Source of the DNA: Acidobacteriota bacterium
GTDB lineage: Bacteria; Acidobacteriota; Thermoanaerobaculia; Multivoradales; Multivoraceae
DNA length: 64,000 nt
Assembly (NCBI GenBank): GCA_003388555.1
Contig: QQVD01000037.1
Location: 124,001 to 188,000 of the forward strand
Direction of reading: 5' to 3'
Shown here: piece after piece, positions 41,476 to 50,028 of the stretch
How positions within the stretch are numbered: the stretch's first letter is position 1
How the letters are laid out: every line of letters starts with the position of its first letter
Translations under genes and position numbers: made by a program
Notes under the pieces: model-generated
What the model saw: the letters and a program-made list of their open reading frames with translations, nothing else
Databases searched by the model: none
Told to the model about the DNA's origin: nothing

Positions 41476-43122
41476 ATGCACGAGGTGAGAGCTGGCCACG
41501 GACGACCTTGGTCGCGGGTGCCGTTGTGGGCGATGCTGGTCGCCACGGTCGCCACGGTCGCCACGGTCGCCACGTCCGCGGCCGCCGCGACATCGACCGG
41601 GCAGTCTCCACCGACAACGCCGTCCGCCAGCCAGCCGGGCTCGCTGGTCGACGGCCTTCCGCGCCCTTCGCTCGAAGGCCTGGAACCCGAGATCCGCGGT
41701 CAGATCGAGGACGCGCGGGCGGCGGTCGAGCAGCTCGGCGAGCAACACGGGCCGCAGAACCACGCCCGCGCGATCGGCACCCTGGGCCAGCTCTACCACG
41801 CCTACGGCCTGGTCGAGGCGGCGATGCGCTGCTACCAGATCGCCGCTGCCGCCACCGTCGACCTGCAGTGGTCGTACTACCTGGCGCACACTCTGCGCGA
41901 GCAGGGCGACTTCGCCGCCTCGAACGAGCACCTCGCAGAGATGCTCCGGCGCGGCGGCGACACCGTCCCCGAGGTGCTCTTCTACCTCGGCGCCAACCTG
42001 CTCGAGCTCGGCCGCGTCGACGAGGCGGAGCAGAGCTTCCAGAAGGGGCTCGAGCTGGCCCCGGAAGAGGTCGCCTTCGTTGCCGGGCTCGGCGAGGTGG
42101 CGCTCGCGCGCGGCGAGCACCAGCTGGCGGTCGAGCGGCTCGAACGGGCCCTGGCGGCGGTGCCGGCCGCCGACCGGCTCTACTATCCGCTCGGCCAGGC
42201 CTACCGCGCTCTCGGTGACCTCGAGAAGGCGCGTCTGGCGCTTTCTCAGTTCGGTGCTGTCGGCATCAAGCCTCGTGACCCGCTGCTTGCCGACCTCGAC
42301 GCGCTGCGGGTCGGCTCGACGCCCCACACGTTGAGCGGCCGGATCGCCTTCGCGGCGGGACGTTTCGCCGAGGCCGCCGAAGCCTTCCAGCGCGCCGTCG
42401 ATGCCCGTCCCGAGGATCCCGGAGCACACGTCAACCTGGCCACCGCCCTCGACCGGCTCGGCCGTCGCGACGAGGCGATCGAGCACAACCGGCGCGCCGT
42501 CGAGCTGGCGCCCGAGGCGCGCACGGCGCACTACAACCTGGGGGTGCTGCTGCGACTGCAGGGCGAGCATGCCGGCTCGGTGCGCCATCTCGGCGAGGCC
42601 CTGCGACTCGAGCCGGAGGACCATCCGGCGCGCCTCGAGCTGGCCGCCACCTACCGTGCGGCCGGCGACCTGGCGGCAGCAGCGGGACAGGCGCACCAGG
42701 TCCGCGAGGCCGACCCGCTCAACGAGGAGGCGTGGTGGCAGGAGGCTTCGGCGCTGGTCGACATCGGCCAGCTCAGCGCCGCCCAGCGTGTGCTCGAGGA
42801 CGGCCTGCAGGCACTGCCTCGCTCGCTGCGGCTGATGCGGGGACTGGCGCGCCTCTACGCAAGCTCGCCGCATGCCGACCAGCGCGATCCCGAGCGAGCC
42901 GTCGAGCTCTACTCCAGGCTGTGGGAGGCGGAGCCCAGCGTGGCGAACGCGTTGAGCTTTGCGCGAGCTCTGGAGCGGGTCGGGCGGTGTCCCGAGTCGG
43001 CCGACCTGGTCGGCAAGGTGCTGGCGACGAAGGGGCTCGAGGAGGTCTACACGGCGGAGCAGCTCGCGGCGCTGCGACGACTCGAGGAGGATCTCGCCAG
43101 CGGCGCGGCGTGTGTGGACTGA
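41476..43122 (+). CDS. TPR-repeat protein, exported
   Basis: ATG 41476, preceded by GAGGTGA, gives 548 residues. The signal peptide is WSRVPLWAMLVATVATVA and its core contains four Val-Ala-Thr units from a 9-bp DNA repeat. The mature protein is tiled with tetratricopeptide repeats: AIGTLGQLYHAYGLVEAAMR, LFYLGANLLELGRVDEAEQS, RIAFAAGRFAEAAEAFQRAV, NLATALDRLGRRDEAIEHNR and others, about ten in all. TPR scaffolds mediate protein-protein contact, and the CRTAC1 protein encoded immediately upstream is the likely partner. It converges with the B12-binding gene. Confidence 0.85.
   Translation: MHEVRAGHGRPWSRVPLWAMLVATVATVATVATSAAAATSTGQSPPTTPSASQPGSLVDGLPRPSLEGLEPEIRGQIEDARAAVEQLGEQHGPQNHARAIGTLGQLYHAYGLVEAAMRCYQIAAAATVDLQWSYYLAHTLREQGDFAASNEHLAEMLRRGGDTVPEVLFYLGANLLELGRVDEAEQSFQKGLELAPEEVAFVAGLGEVALARGEHQLAVERLERALAAVPAADRLYYPLGQAYRALGDLEKARLALSQFGAVGIKPRDPLLADLDALRVGSTPHTLSGRIAFAAGRFAEAAEAFQRAVDARPEDPGAHVNLATALDRLGRRDEAIEHNRRAVELAPEARTAHYNLGVLLRLQGEHAGSVRHLGEALRLEPEDHPARLELAATYRAAGDLAAAAGQAHQVREADPLNEEAWWQEASALVDIGQLSAAQRVLEDGLQALPRSLRLMRGLARLYASSPHADQRDPERAVELYSRLWEAEPSVANALSFARALERVGRCPESADLVGKVLATKGLEEVYTAEQLAALRRLEEDLASGAACVD
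41539..41574 (+). repeat. 9-bp tandem repeat, four exact copies, in a signal-peptide core
   Basis: GTCGCCACG is repeated at 41539, 41548, 41557 and 41566 and encodes Val-Ala-Thr each time, within the hydrophobic core of the TPR protein's signal peptide. Confidence 0.95.
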
Positions 43123-43173
43123 GCGGCCTGCGTCGCGCCGCGGGTCGACCGAGATCGTCCTCGAGGCCCAGCC

Positions 43174-44247
43174 CTACGCCTCTGCCCTCGGACACAGCCG
43201 CTCGGCCAGCTCGAGCGCCTCGCGCGCCGACGCGGTGCAGCCGTCGGCGCCGACCTTGCGCCAGAGGTCTTCGGCGCCGCCGAAGGCCCGTCCGCCCACC
43301 AGGACCTTGAGGTCGCGGTCGGGCAGAGAGTCGCGCAGCAGCTGGATGGTGTCGCGGATTCCGGGCAGGTGCACCGCCAGAGTGCCCGAGAGGAGCAGCA
43401 GGTCGGTGTCGAAGACCTCGATGCCGACGACCAGATCGCGAGCCGGCACATCCGAGCCGAGCAGGATCGAGCGCCAACCGCGGAGCTCGAACAGGTCGGT
43501 CAGGACGCGCAGCGCCATGTCGTGGGCGTTGCCGCTGGTGGCGGCGGCGATCACCGTGCGCTGACGGCCAGTGGGCTCATCGGAGATGGCGCGCTCGCGC
43601 AGGGCCGACTGGGCGCGGTGCGCGAGCACCACCATCGACCTCTGGGTCGTCGAGGTGCAGAAGTGTTCCTGGGCGATGCCGATCTCTCCGCTGTGCCAGA
43701 GCTCGCCGATCTCTCGCTGCGCCGGCACCAGCACGTTCTCGTAGAGGTCGATCGGATCGGTGCCGGCTTCGAAGGCGTCGACGATGGAGGAGATCGCAGC
43801 CTGGCGGTCTCCTCCGAGCACCAGCTCGACGTAGCGCCAGGCCAGGCGGTCGGCGGGTGCCAGCCGCTGCACGCTCGGAGTCGATTCCGCCAGGTGTCGG
43901 GTCGCCTGCAGCAGGTAGTCGCTGGCGACGCCGCCGATCGGCGCCGGCAACTTCTCCTCGATCACCTCGCGCATGACCTCGAGCGAGCGCGCGAGATCCT
44001 CTTTCTCGAGTCCGCGCAGGTCGAAAGCGCTGTGCGACCAGCGCACCTCGTCGGCGAGCAGGCGCGGTTCCTCGAGCAGGAGCGCGGCGCGCAGCTGCAG
44101 GAAGCGCTGGTGGGCGTGGGCCTTCCAGGCGTCGAAGTCGCGGCCGCCGTCCTCTCCGGGTGTACAGAGCTCGGAGGCGACGAAGCCGGCGAGCGACGAG
44201 GCGCTGTTGCCGATCAGGGTGGCGGCGAGCTGCGTGGTGGAGCTCAT
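43174..44247 (-). CDS. CarH-type cobalamin-binding light-sensor protein without DNA-binding domain
   Basis: The 357-residue protein starts at ATG 44247 behind AAGG. Residues about 1-130 form a helical region that lacks a MerR-type helix-turn-helix. A four-helix B12-binding domain follows, with W184 and E194-H195 in LWHSGEIGIAQEHFC, the Wx9EH motif that caps adenosylcobalamin in CarH photoreceptors. The C-terminal Rossmann B12 domain has the lower-ligand histidine H242 in SGNAHDMALRVLTD, plus LLSGTLAVHLPG and LKVLVGGRAFGG. By family knowledge light would cleave adenosylcobalamin and change its assembly; the output partner is unknown. AerR-like regulators share this layout. It has no signal peptide. 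Confidence 0.85.
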   Translation of the reverse strand: MSSTTQLAATLIGNSASSLAGFVASELCTPGEDGGRDFDAWKAHAHQRFLQLRAALLLEEPRLLADEVRWSHSAFDLRGLEKEDLARSLEVMREVIEEKLPAPIGGVASDYLLQATRHLAESTPSVQRLAPADRLAWRYVELVLGGDRQAAISSIVDAFEAGTDPIDLYENVLVPAQREIGELWHSGEIGIAQEHFCTSTTQRSMVVLAHRAQSALRERAISDEPTGRQRTVIAAATSGNAHDMALRVLTDLFELRGWRSILLGSDVPARDLVVGIEVFDTDLLLLSGTLAVHLPGIRDTIQLLRDSLPDRDLKVLVGGRAFGGAEDLWRKVGADGCTASAREALELAERLCPRAEA

Positions 44248-44441
44248 CGTAGGACCTTCGTTCTTGGCGGGGATGGGTGGCGGTGGACCTGACATCGATC
44301 CAGCTTGGAAGAGGAGGTGAGGTCGCCCGCTGGAGGTTGCCGGGAGCCGCAGTCCATGGGAGCGGTCGATCGGATTCTACGTTCCCGGTTCGTCCCCTCT
44401 CCAGCGCCGGTCCTGCACCTCGGTGCTGGAGCCCGCGGCGC

Positions 44442-44615
44442 TCACTCCGAGCGCAGCGCGTCGAGCTCGCGTCCGACCTCCTCGGCCGCCGCGGTGCGCT
44501 CGGCGAAACGGGCCATGTCGCCGCCGCGCTGTGCCGCCTGGGCCTGCTCGAGCAGCCGTCGGTACCTGGTCTCGAGTCGTCGCGCGCGCCTTGCGTCGAG
44601 CCACTGCCTGATCAT
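44442..44615 (-). CDS. Small DUF6435/Lacal_2735-like protein (57 residues)
   Basis: ATG 44615 follows a near-perfect ribosome-binding site AGGAGG six bases upstream. The 57-residue product begins MIRQWLDARRARRLETRYRR and continues with LLEQAQAAQRGGDMARFAE and EEVGRELDALRSE. This LExxYxxLLEQAxxAQRxGD pattern matches the short helical proteins annotated DUF6435 or Lacal_2735, whose function is unknown. The sequence predicts one or two amphipathic helices. It lies between the Tricorn gene and the B12-binding gene on the same strand, 194 bases before the latter, and may be cotranscribed. Confidence 0.75.
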   Translation of the reverse strand: MIRQWLDARRARRLETRYRRLLEQAQAAQRGGDMARFAERTAAAEEVGRELDALRSE

Positions 44616-44780
44616 CGGAGCCTCCTCTCCCTCAACTGTGGATTCGGGGCGCGCGGGACCTCCACTGGAGCTCCAGGCGCGGCCGCGACGAGTGGCGCCA
44701 GGCCATTCCGTCCTCGGGCGCAGGGAGCTTCGCCAGCCGACGGTGGCCGGATGCGGGCTGCTGGCCCTGGCTCGTCTGCT

Positions 44781-47700
44781 TCAGGGCTCGTCGGTGCGAA
44801 CCCGCACCGGGAACGGCGGTCGCACCGGTCGACTCGGCGGCGACGCCTCGAGCTGTTCGAGCACGATCTCGATCGCCTTCTCGAGCTGCGGATCGCGCCC
44901 AGCCGCCACCTCAGCCGGCCACTGCTCGACCTCGACGTCGGGCGGCACGCCGACGTTCTCGACTCCGAAGCCCTCCTCGGTCCAGAAGGCGAGGTTGGGC
45001 GCCGTGACGAAGCCGCCATCGATCAGCACCGGGAAGCCGAGGATGCCGACCAGGCCTCCCCAGGTCCGCTTGCCGACGAGGGTGCCGAGCTCGAGCCGAC
45101 GGAACATCCACGGCAGCAGATCGCCGCCGGAGCCGGCGGTCTCGTCGATCAGCATCACCTTGGGCCCGTCGATCGCGGCGCTCGGGGTGCGCAGGTCGCG
45201 TCCGTAGCGGGTCGCCCAGCTGGCCAGGTGCTCCCGGCGCAGGTGGTCGATCACGTAGTCCGCCACCTGGCCGCCGCCGTTGAACCGCTCGTCGACGATG
45301 ATCGCCTGTTTGTCGACCTGGGGGTAGAAGTAGCGCTTGAAGTACTCGTGGCCGAGGCCCGCGGTGTTCGGCACCCAGACGTAGGCAACCCGCCCGTCGG
45401 TGGCTTCGTGCACCCGACGCAGGTTGCCCTCGACCCAGGCCCTGCTGCGTAGCGCCGCCTCGCTGGCGACGGGTGTCACCCGCACCGTGCGTGCGTCCTC
45501 TCCGCGTGGATCACTGGCCAGGGTGATCTCGACGCTCCTCCCGGCCGTGCCCTCGAAGGGCGCGTAGACGCTCTGCGCCGAGGTGAGCTCCGCACTGTTC
45601 ACCGCGATCAGGTACTCACCCTCTCGCGCTCCCACGCCCGGTTCGGTCAGCGGCGAGCGCAGCTCGGGGTTCCAGTTGAGCCCGGGGTAGAGGCGCCGGA
45701 TCCGATAGCGGTCGCTGGAGATCTCCCAGTCGGCACCGAGCAGTCCGCCGGGAACGCTGTCGCTCTCCGTGCGCGCGTCGCCACCCCCGAGGTACGAGTG
45801 GCCGACCGCGAGCTCGCTGAGCATCCACTCGAGCACCCGCCCGAGGTCGGCCCGCGTGGTCAGGTGGGAGAGGAACTCGGAATAGGTCTCGCCGATCGCG
45901 TCCCAGTCGGCTCCGTGCATGTTCGGGTCGTAGAAGTAGTCGCGGTTGATCCGCCACACCTCGCGCAGGATCTGCGCCCACTCGGCCGGCGGGTCGACGC
46001 GGACCCGCAGCTTGCCGACGTCGAGCGCTTGCTCGCCTGGGTCGATCGGCTGACCGAGGGGGGAGATGCCCCAGCCCGAGGCCGTCGCCCAGAGCAGGTG
46101 GCTGCGGTCGGGCGACAGCGCGAAGCCCTGCACGCCTTGCGTCAGCGCTTCCTCCTCTCGCCCCTCGATGTCGTAGCGCACCAGCTCGGCCCCGCCGCTC
46201 GCGTCCGAGCCCTGGCGCAGCACGTAGAGGGCGCCGTCGGCCGCCTGCAGCTGGCCGTAGTTGGCCGGCGCCATCGGCAGGGCGACGATGCGCTCGTCGA
46301 GGCGCTCGAAGTCGATCACGACTGCGGCAACGCCGTTCTCTCCGTTCTCCCCTTCCTCGGATTCGCTGTCCGCGCCGTCTTCGCCCTCCGCCCCCTCGTC
46401 CGCGAGCTCGACCTCGTCGCTCTGCGGTGCCAGCGGCGAGGGCTCGCCCTCGGCGAGGACGACCACGTAGACGCTCGAGGTGCGCTCCATGTCGGCGTTG
46501 GACATCGAGAACCAGTGGTTCACCGGGCCCGCATCGGTCGAGGCGAGCAGGTAGAGGTACTTGCCGCTCCGGTCGAAGGCCGGCTCGGCGACGTCGCTGA
46601 GTCCGTCGGTCACCCGGGTCGAGGCGCCGCTGCGCGAGTCCCAGATCCAGGCCGACGCCACCGCCGCCTCGCTGCTCAGGGTGTAGGCGAGCCATCGCGA
46701 GTCGGGCGACCAGTCGTGCTCCAGGGCCCTCAGGGGCTCGGGCCCGAAGCTCGGCTCGCGCGCCACTTCGATGAGCTCGTCGCGCTCGAGGTCGAGCACG
46801 AAGAGGGCCCAGGAGTTGTCGATGAAGGACAGCTTGTCGCCGTCCGGTGACCAGCTCGGGTGTTCGTAGAAGCCGGCGCCGCCGCGACTGGCGAGCTCGA
46901 AGATCCGCGGCTCGCCGCTGCCGTCCTGCGGCTCGACGTGCAGGCTGTACTCGCCGCCGCGGTCCGAGAAGTAGGCGATGTGACGTCCGTCGGGCGACCA
47001 CGCTGGCGAGCGCTCGTGCACCGCCGAGCTGCCGGTCAGGTTGCGCACGTCGCCCTTCTTGGCGGGCAGGGTGAGGATCTCGCCGCGGTACTCGAACACC
47101 GCTCTCTGGCCGCCCGGAGAGAGACCGGCCGAGCGGATCCACTCGTCGCCGTCGACCCAGCGCGGCCGACGCTCGTCGAGATCGTCGACGAGGGAGACAC
47201 GCAGCCTCTGGCTGCTCGAGGCTCCCGGTGTGTAGAGGTGCAGGTAGCCCGCCTGTTCGAAGACGATGCTCTCGCCGTCGCCCTGCACCGCGAGGATCGG
47301 GAAGTCGTCGAAGTCGGTGTGCTGCTGCACCGGAGAGTCAGGGTCGGAGGTGTCCCAGGAGAAGAGGTTGAACTCGCCGGCTCGATCGGAGCGGAAGAAG
47401 ACCCGCTCCCCGACCCACACCGGCATGGTGTCGTTGCAGCGCCCGATCGGCTGTGGCACCTGCACCACGCCCTGGTCGCCGACGTCGTAGATCCAGATGC
47501 GCGAGGTGGTGCCGCCGCGGTAGTTCTTCCACTGGTGGAAGGCCTCCGAGAGGGGCACGTAGGCGATCTTGGCGCCGTCGGGGGAGTACGAGGCGCGCAG
47601 CCCGTGCGGGATCGGCAGCTGGGCGGGGAAGACCCCGGAGGAGGGATCGGCCGGGATCTCGAACAGCTGGATGTGGCGGCGGGTGAAGGTGGCCCGCTGC

Positions 47701-48158
47701 GAGGCGAACAGCACCCGCTGGCCGTCGGGGCTCCAGTCCTCGACGAAGTCGGGATCGGGGTGCCAGGTGAGGCGCTGCGGCACGCCGCCGCTCACCGGTA
47801 CGACGAAGACGTCGGTGTTGCCGTCGTACTGGGCCGAGAAGGCGAGGAGGCCGCCGTCGGGCGAGAAGCGCGGCAGCCGCTCGCTGCCCTCGTGCGAGGT
47901 GATGCGGCGGGCGCCGCTGCCGTCGCGGTCGGCGATCCACAGGTCGCCGGCGTACTGGAAGGCGACGTGGTCGCGGCTCAGGGCCGGGTCGCTGAGCAGC
48001 CGGACGTCGGAGAGATCCACCGCCATCGTCGTGCTGGCGGTCGCGGCGCAGAGAAGCAGCGAAGCGCCCACGAGGCGGCGGCCGCCGGCGGGCGATCTGC
48101 GAGGCGCGGGGTGGGACGGATCGGCGGCTGCGGACGGTCGGCGGTCGGCATGCGGCAT
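44781..48158 (-). CDS. Tricorn protease homologue (S41 family), exported
   Basis: ATG 48158 gives 1125 residues with a signal peptide (LVGASLLLCAATASTTMA). Residues about 45-560 hold propeller repeats with PD40 motifs (SPDGGLLAFSAQYDG, SPDGRHIAYFSDRGG, SPDSRWLAYTLSSE). An acidic stretch (DEGAEGEDGADSESEEGENG) follows. The C-terminal half has the tricorn core domain (WRINRDYFYDPNMHGADWD), a PDZ-like region and the S41 catalytic elements: H787 in ELAVGHSYLGGG and S1010 in IDETAGSGGDLL. Tricorn degrades oligopeptides in cells; the signal peptide predicts a periplasmic or surface form. It is likely a processive peptidase of exported peptides. Confidence 0.9.
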   Translation of the reverse strand: MPHADRRPSAAADPSHPAPRRSPAGGRRLVGASLLLCAATASTTMAVDLSDVRLLSDPALSRDHVAFQYAGDLWIADRDGSGARRITSHEGSERLPRFSPDGGLLAFSAQYDGNTDVFVVPVSGGVPQRLTWHPDPDFVEDWSPDGQRVLFASQRATFTRRHIQLFEIPADPSSGVFPAQLPIPHGLRASYSPDGAKIAYVPLSEAFHQWKNYRGGTTSRIWIYDVGDQGVVQVPQPIGRCNDTMPVWVGERVFFRSDRAGEFNLFSWDTSDPDSPVQQHTDFDDFPILAVQGDGESIVFEQAGYLHLYTPGASSSQRLRVSLVDDLDERRPRWVDGDEWIRSAGLSPGGQRAVFEYRGEILTLPAKKGDVRNLTGSSAVHERSPAWSPDGRHIAYFSDRGGEYSLHVEPQDGSGEPRIFELASRGGAGFYEHPSWSPDGDKLSFIDNSWALFVLDLERDELIEVAREPSFGPEPLRALEHDWSPDSRWLAYTLSSEAAVASAWIWDSRSGASTRVTDGLSDVAEPAFDRSGKYLYLLASTDAGPVNHWFSMSNADMERTSSVYVVVLAEGEPSPLAPQSDEVELADEGAEGEDGADSESEEGENGENGVAAVVIDFERLDERIVALPMAPANYGQLQAADGALYVLRQGSDASGGAELVRYDIEGREEEALTQGVQGFALSPDRSHLLWATASGWGISPLGQPIDPGEQALDVGKLRVRVDPPAEWAQILREVWRINRDYFYDPNMHGADWDAIGETYSEFLSHLTTRADLGRVLEWMLSELAVGHSYLGGGDARTESDSVPGGLLGADWEISSDRYRIRRLYPGLNWNPELRSPLTEPGVGAREGEYLIAVNSAELTSAQSVYAPFEGTAGRSVEITLASDPRGEDARTVRVTPVASEAALRSRAWVEGNLRRVHEATDGRVAYVWVPNTAGLGHEYFKRYFYPQVDKQAIIVDERFNGGGQVADYVIDHLRREHLASWATRYGRDLRTPSAAIDGPKVMLIDETAGSGGDLLPWMFRRLELGTLVGKRTWGGLVGILGFPVLIDGGFVTAPNLAFWTEEGFGVENVGVPPDVEVEQWPAEVAAGRDPQLEKAIEIVLEQLEASPPSRPVRPPFPVRVRTDEP

Positions 48159-48389
48159 TGGGGGTTGGATCCTCTCGTGCTGGTGTCGAAGAGGACCTCT
48201 GGGAAACGCCGAGGAGCGTCGGCCGGCACGGCGCGCGTCACGCTGCGCGCTGCGGGCCGGCGACATCCTCCCGTCGTTCCCGTCGTCCTCGGAGCTGCCG
48301 GGAGTATCTCAGACTGCGAGTGGCTCCAGACCGGCCAGGATCGGGCCGGGCCGTTCGATCTCCACCGGGGTCCGGGTGCGCGTCGCGCC

Positions 48390-49232
48390 CTACCAGGGGA
48401 TCGCCTGGCCGTCCCAGGCGAAGAACCCGCCGGAATCCGCCGGCTCGGCGGCGACGGCGAGCTCCAGCAGACGGCGGGCCACCGGGCCGGGAGCGAACAG
48501 CTGCTCGTCGGGGACCGAGCTCTGGAACGGTTCGCTGAGCGGCGTGTCGACGGTGCCGGGATGGAGCAGCAGGCAGGTCGCTCCGGGGTTGCTGCGACGG
48601 AGCTCGATCGCCAGGCAGCGGTGGAGCTGGTTCAACGCTGCCTTCGAGGCGCGGTAGGCGTACCAGCCGCCGAGTCGGTTGTCGCCGATGCTGCCGACGC
48701 GCGCGCTGAGCGACACCCAGCGTGAAGCCTGCCGCCGCGGCATCAGTGGCACCACCGCCCTGGCCACCAGCAGTGGTGCCCAGGCGTTGATCGTGAAGAC
48801 GTCTTCGAGCGCCGCCCGGCGCAGATCGGCGAGCCGCCGTTCCGGCGCCAAGGGGGGCGTGGTGTCCTGGTCGTGCAGGCGGCCGCAGGCGACGAAGACC
48901 AGGCGCGGTCTGGCCGACGCCCGTACCATGCTCTCGGCCGCCGCCTCGATCGCTGCGTCGTCGCGCAGGTCGACCGCCAGATCGATCCGTTGCGCAGGAG
49001 CCGTCGGGGCGCCACCCGGAGCCGGCCCCCCGCGCCGCGACCAGGCGAAGACGCGGCCGACGCCGGGCGCGGCGACCAGCTCCGCCACCAGGGCGGCGCC
49101 GATGCCGCCGCTGGCGCCGACGACGAGAGCGTCGACGCCGGGGTCGGCCCGGGAGGCGACCAGGTCGTTGGGTAGCTCGATCGGACCGGCGGTGTCCAGC
49201 GAGCTGCGAGGCGCATCGGGCAGCGAGAGCAT
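48390..49232 (-). CDS. Short-chain dehydrogenase/reductase
   Basis: ATG 49232 gives 280 residues (a TTG six bases earlier is possible). The cofactor motif is ALVVGASGGIGAALVAELV, INAWAPLLVARAV corresponds to the NxAG-like region, and the catalytic triad is S in VSLSARVGSIGDNRLGG with YRASKAAL. LLHPGTVDTPLSEPFQ is the substrate-loop segment of classical SDRs. It would oxidise or reduce an alcohol or ketone with NAD(P); the substrate is unknown. A weak AAGG lies 12 bases upstream of the ATG. It sits alone between the Tricorn gene and the small charged-protein gene. Confidence 0.85.
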   Translation of the reverse strand: MLSLPDAPRSSLDTAGPIELPNDLVASRADPGVDALVVGASGGIGAALVAELVAAPGVGRVFAWSRRGGPAPGGAPTAPAQRIDLAVDLRDDAAIEAAAESMVRASARPRLVFVACGRLHDQDTTPPLAPERRLADLRRAALEDVFTINAWAPLLVARAVVPLMPRRQASRWVSLSARVGSIGDNRLGGWYAYRASKAALNQLHRCLAIELRRSNPGATCLLLHPGTVDTPLSEPFQSSVPDEQLFAPGPVARRLLELAVAAEPADSGGFFAWDGQAIPW

Positions 49233-49346
49233 CGCCAAGGCCCTTCGCCGGCCGTCGCTGCGCCGGATGTGCCGGAGACGCAGGATCTGCGGGGCGAGCC
49301 GCCGAGGATGCGATCCTCGAGGTCGCTCCGATCACCTCGAGACGCT

Positions 49347-49372
49347 GGCGCCCGGCCTTGGGACCGGGCGCC
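49347..49372 (-). terminator. Hairpin between the charged-protein gene and the SDR gene
   Basis: GGCGCCCGG (49347-49355) pairs perfectly with CCGGGCGCC (49364-49372) across an 8-nt loop, 18 bases after the stop of the minus-strand gene at 49391. There is no U-run, so it may be a terminator without U-tail or an mRNA end structure. Confidence 0.45.
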
Positions 49373-49390
49373 GACGACGATCAGCCGATC

Positions 49391-49690
49391 TCAGTGCTCC
49401 CGACGGTCGTTGCGCGGACGATCGCGGCGTCCGCGCTCGGGGGCGGAGCCGCGGTCCCATTCGAGGAAGGGGTCCCCGCCGCCGCGACGCTGCTGTCGGG
49501 GGCGGGCGGACTCCCGGTCGAGGGCTGCCCAACGGTCCTCGCGCTCGCCTCGCCGGTTCTGCTTGCGGCGACGGCGCGAGTCGGAATCGTGACGGGGTGC
49601 ACGGTCGAACGGGTCGGACTCGGAGTCGAGGTCGCTACCGTTCCAGTCGAGTTCGTCGGCACCGTAGGAGGTGTAACGACTCTGACGCAT
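49391..49690 (-). CDS. Small, highly charged, probably disordered protein
   Basis: ATG 49690 follows a good ribosome-binding site (AGGAG, 11 bases upstream). The 99-residue product opens MRQSRYTSYGADELDWNG and is very rich in Arg, Asp, Glu and Ser (RRRRKQNRRGEREDRW, ERGRRDRPRNDRREH), with almost no hydrophobic residues. The third codon position is strongly GC, which supports coding. Such a composition suggests an intrinsically disordered nucleic-acid- or protein-binding role. I do not recognise a family. It is flanked by hairpins on both sides and has no obvious operon partner. Confidence 0.65.
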   Translation of the reverse strand: MRQSRYTSYGADELDWNGSDLDSESDPFDRAPRHDSDSRRRRKQNRRGEREDRWAALDRESARPRQQRRGGGDPFLEWDRGSAPERGRRDRPRNDRREH

Positions 49691-50028
49691 CAGCTGATCA
49701 TCTCCTGTGGCCTGCGCCGTGAGATGGGCGCGGGCGGCTCGTGCGGGCAGGTGATCCGCCCGCTGCGGCGACAGGCGGTGGATGGAAGAGTCGTGCCATG
49801 TGCGGCCGAGTCTGGTTGCCGGCTCGCCGACAGCCCCGCGCGCCGGCGCGCGCGGTCGGCGACCGCTCGGCGGCCCCCAATCGTCGTCCTCGCCGGAGGA
49901 CGACTGTCGCGGCCGGTGGGGACGGGGCGCCCTGCCTGCTCGCGGCTTGGCGAAGTCGGGTGTTCGATGCCGATCGGCGGAAATTCGGTACCGAGGACCC
50001 GGAATCCGAATACCGGTCGCGGTTCGCC
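49691..50028. other. Intergenic region between mgtE and the charged-protein gene (338 bp)
   Basis: It contains a 16-bp perfect palindrome (CGCGCGCCGGCGCGCG, 49837-49852) and a 9-bp tetraloop hairpin (49883-49904). No gene was found; the promoter of the charged-protein gene should lie here, but I cannot point to it. Confidence 0.5.
49883..49904 (-). terminator. Tetraloop hairpin downstream of mgtE
   Basis: GTCGTCCTC (49883-49891) pairs with GAGGACGAC (49896-49904) around GCCG. It lies about 125 bases beyond the mgtE stop on the minus strand; the following bases contain few T. Confidence 0.4.

Noticed and set aside
44665-44676. CTGGAGCTCCAG palindrome as an operator
   Set aside because: A single short palindrome downstream of the Tricorn gene without a second half or promoter context is not enough.
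49837-49852. 16-bp GC palindrome as a recombination or replication site
   Set aside because: It is a simple CG-alternating sequence expected by chance at this GC content, with no flanking repeats or integrase.
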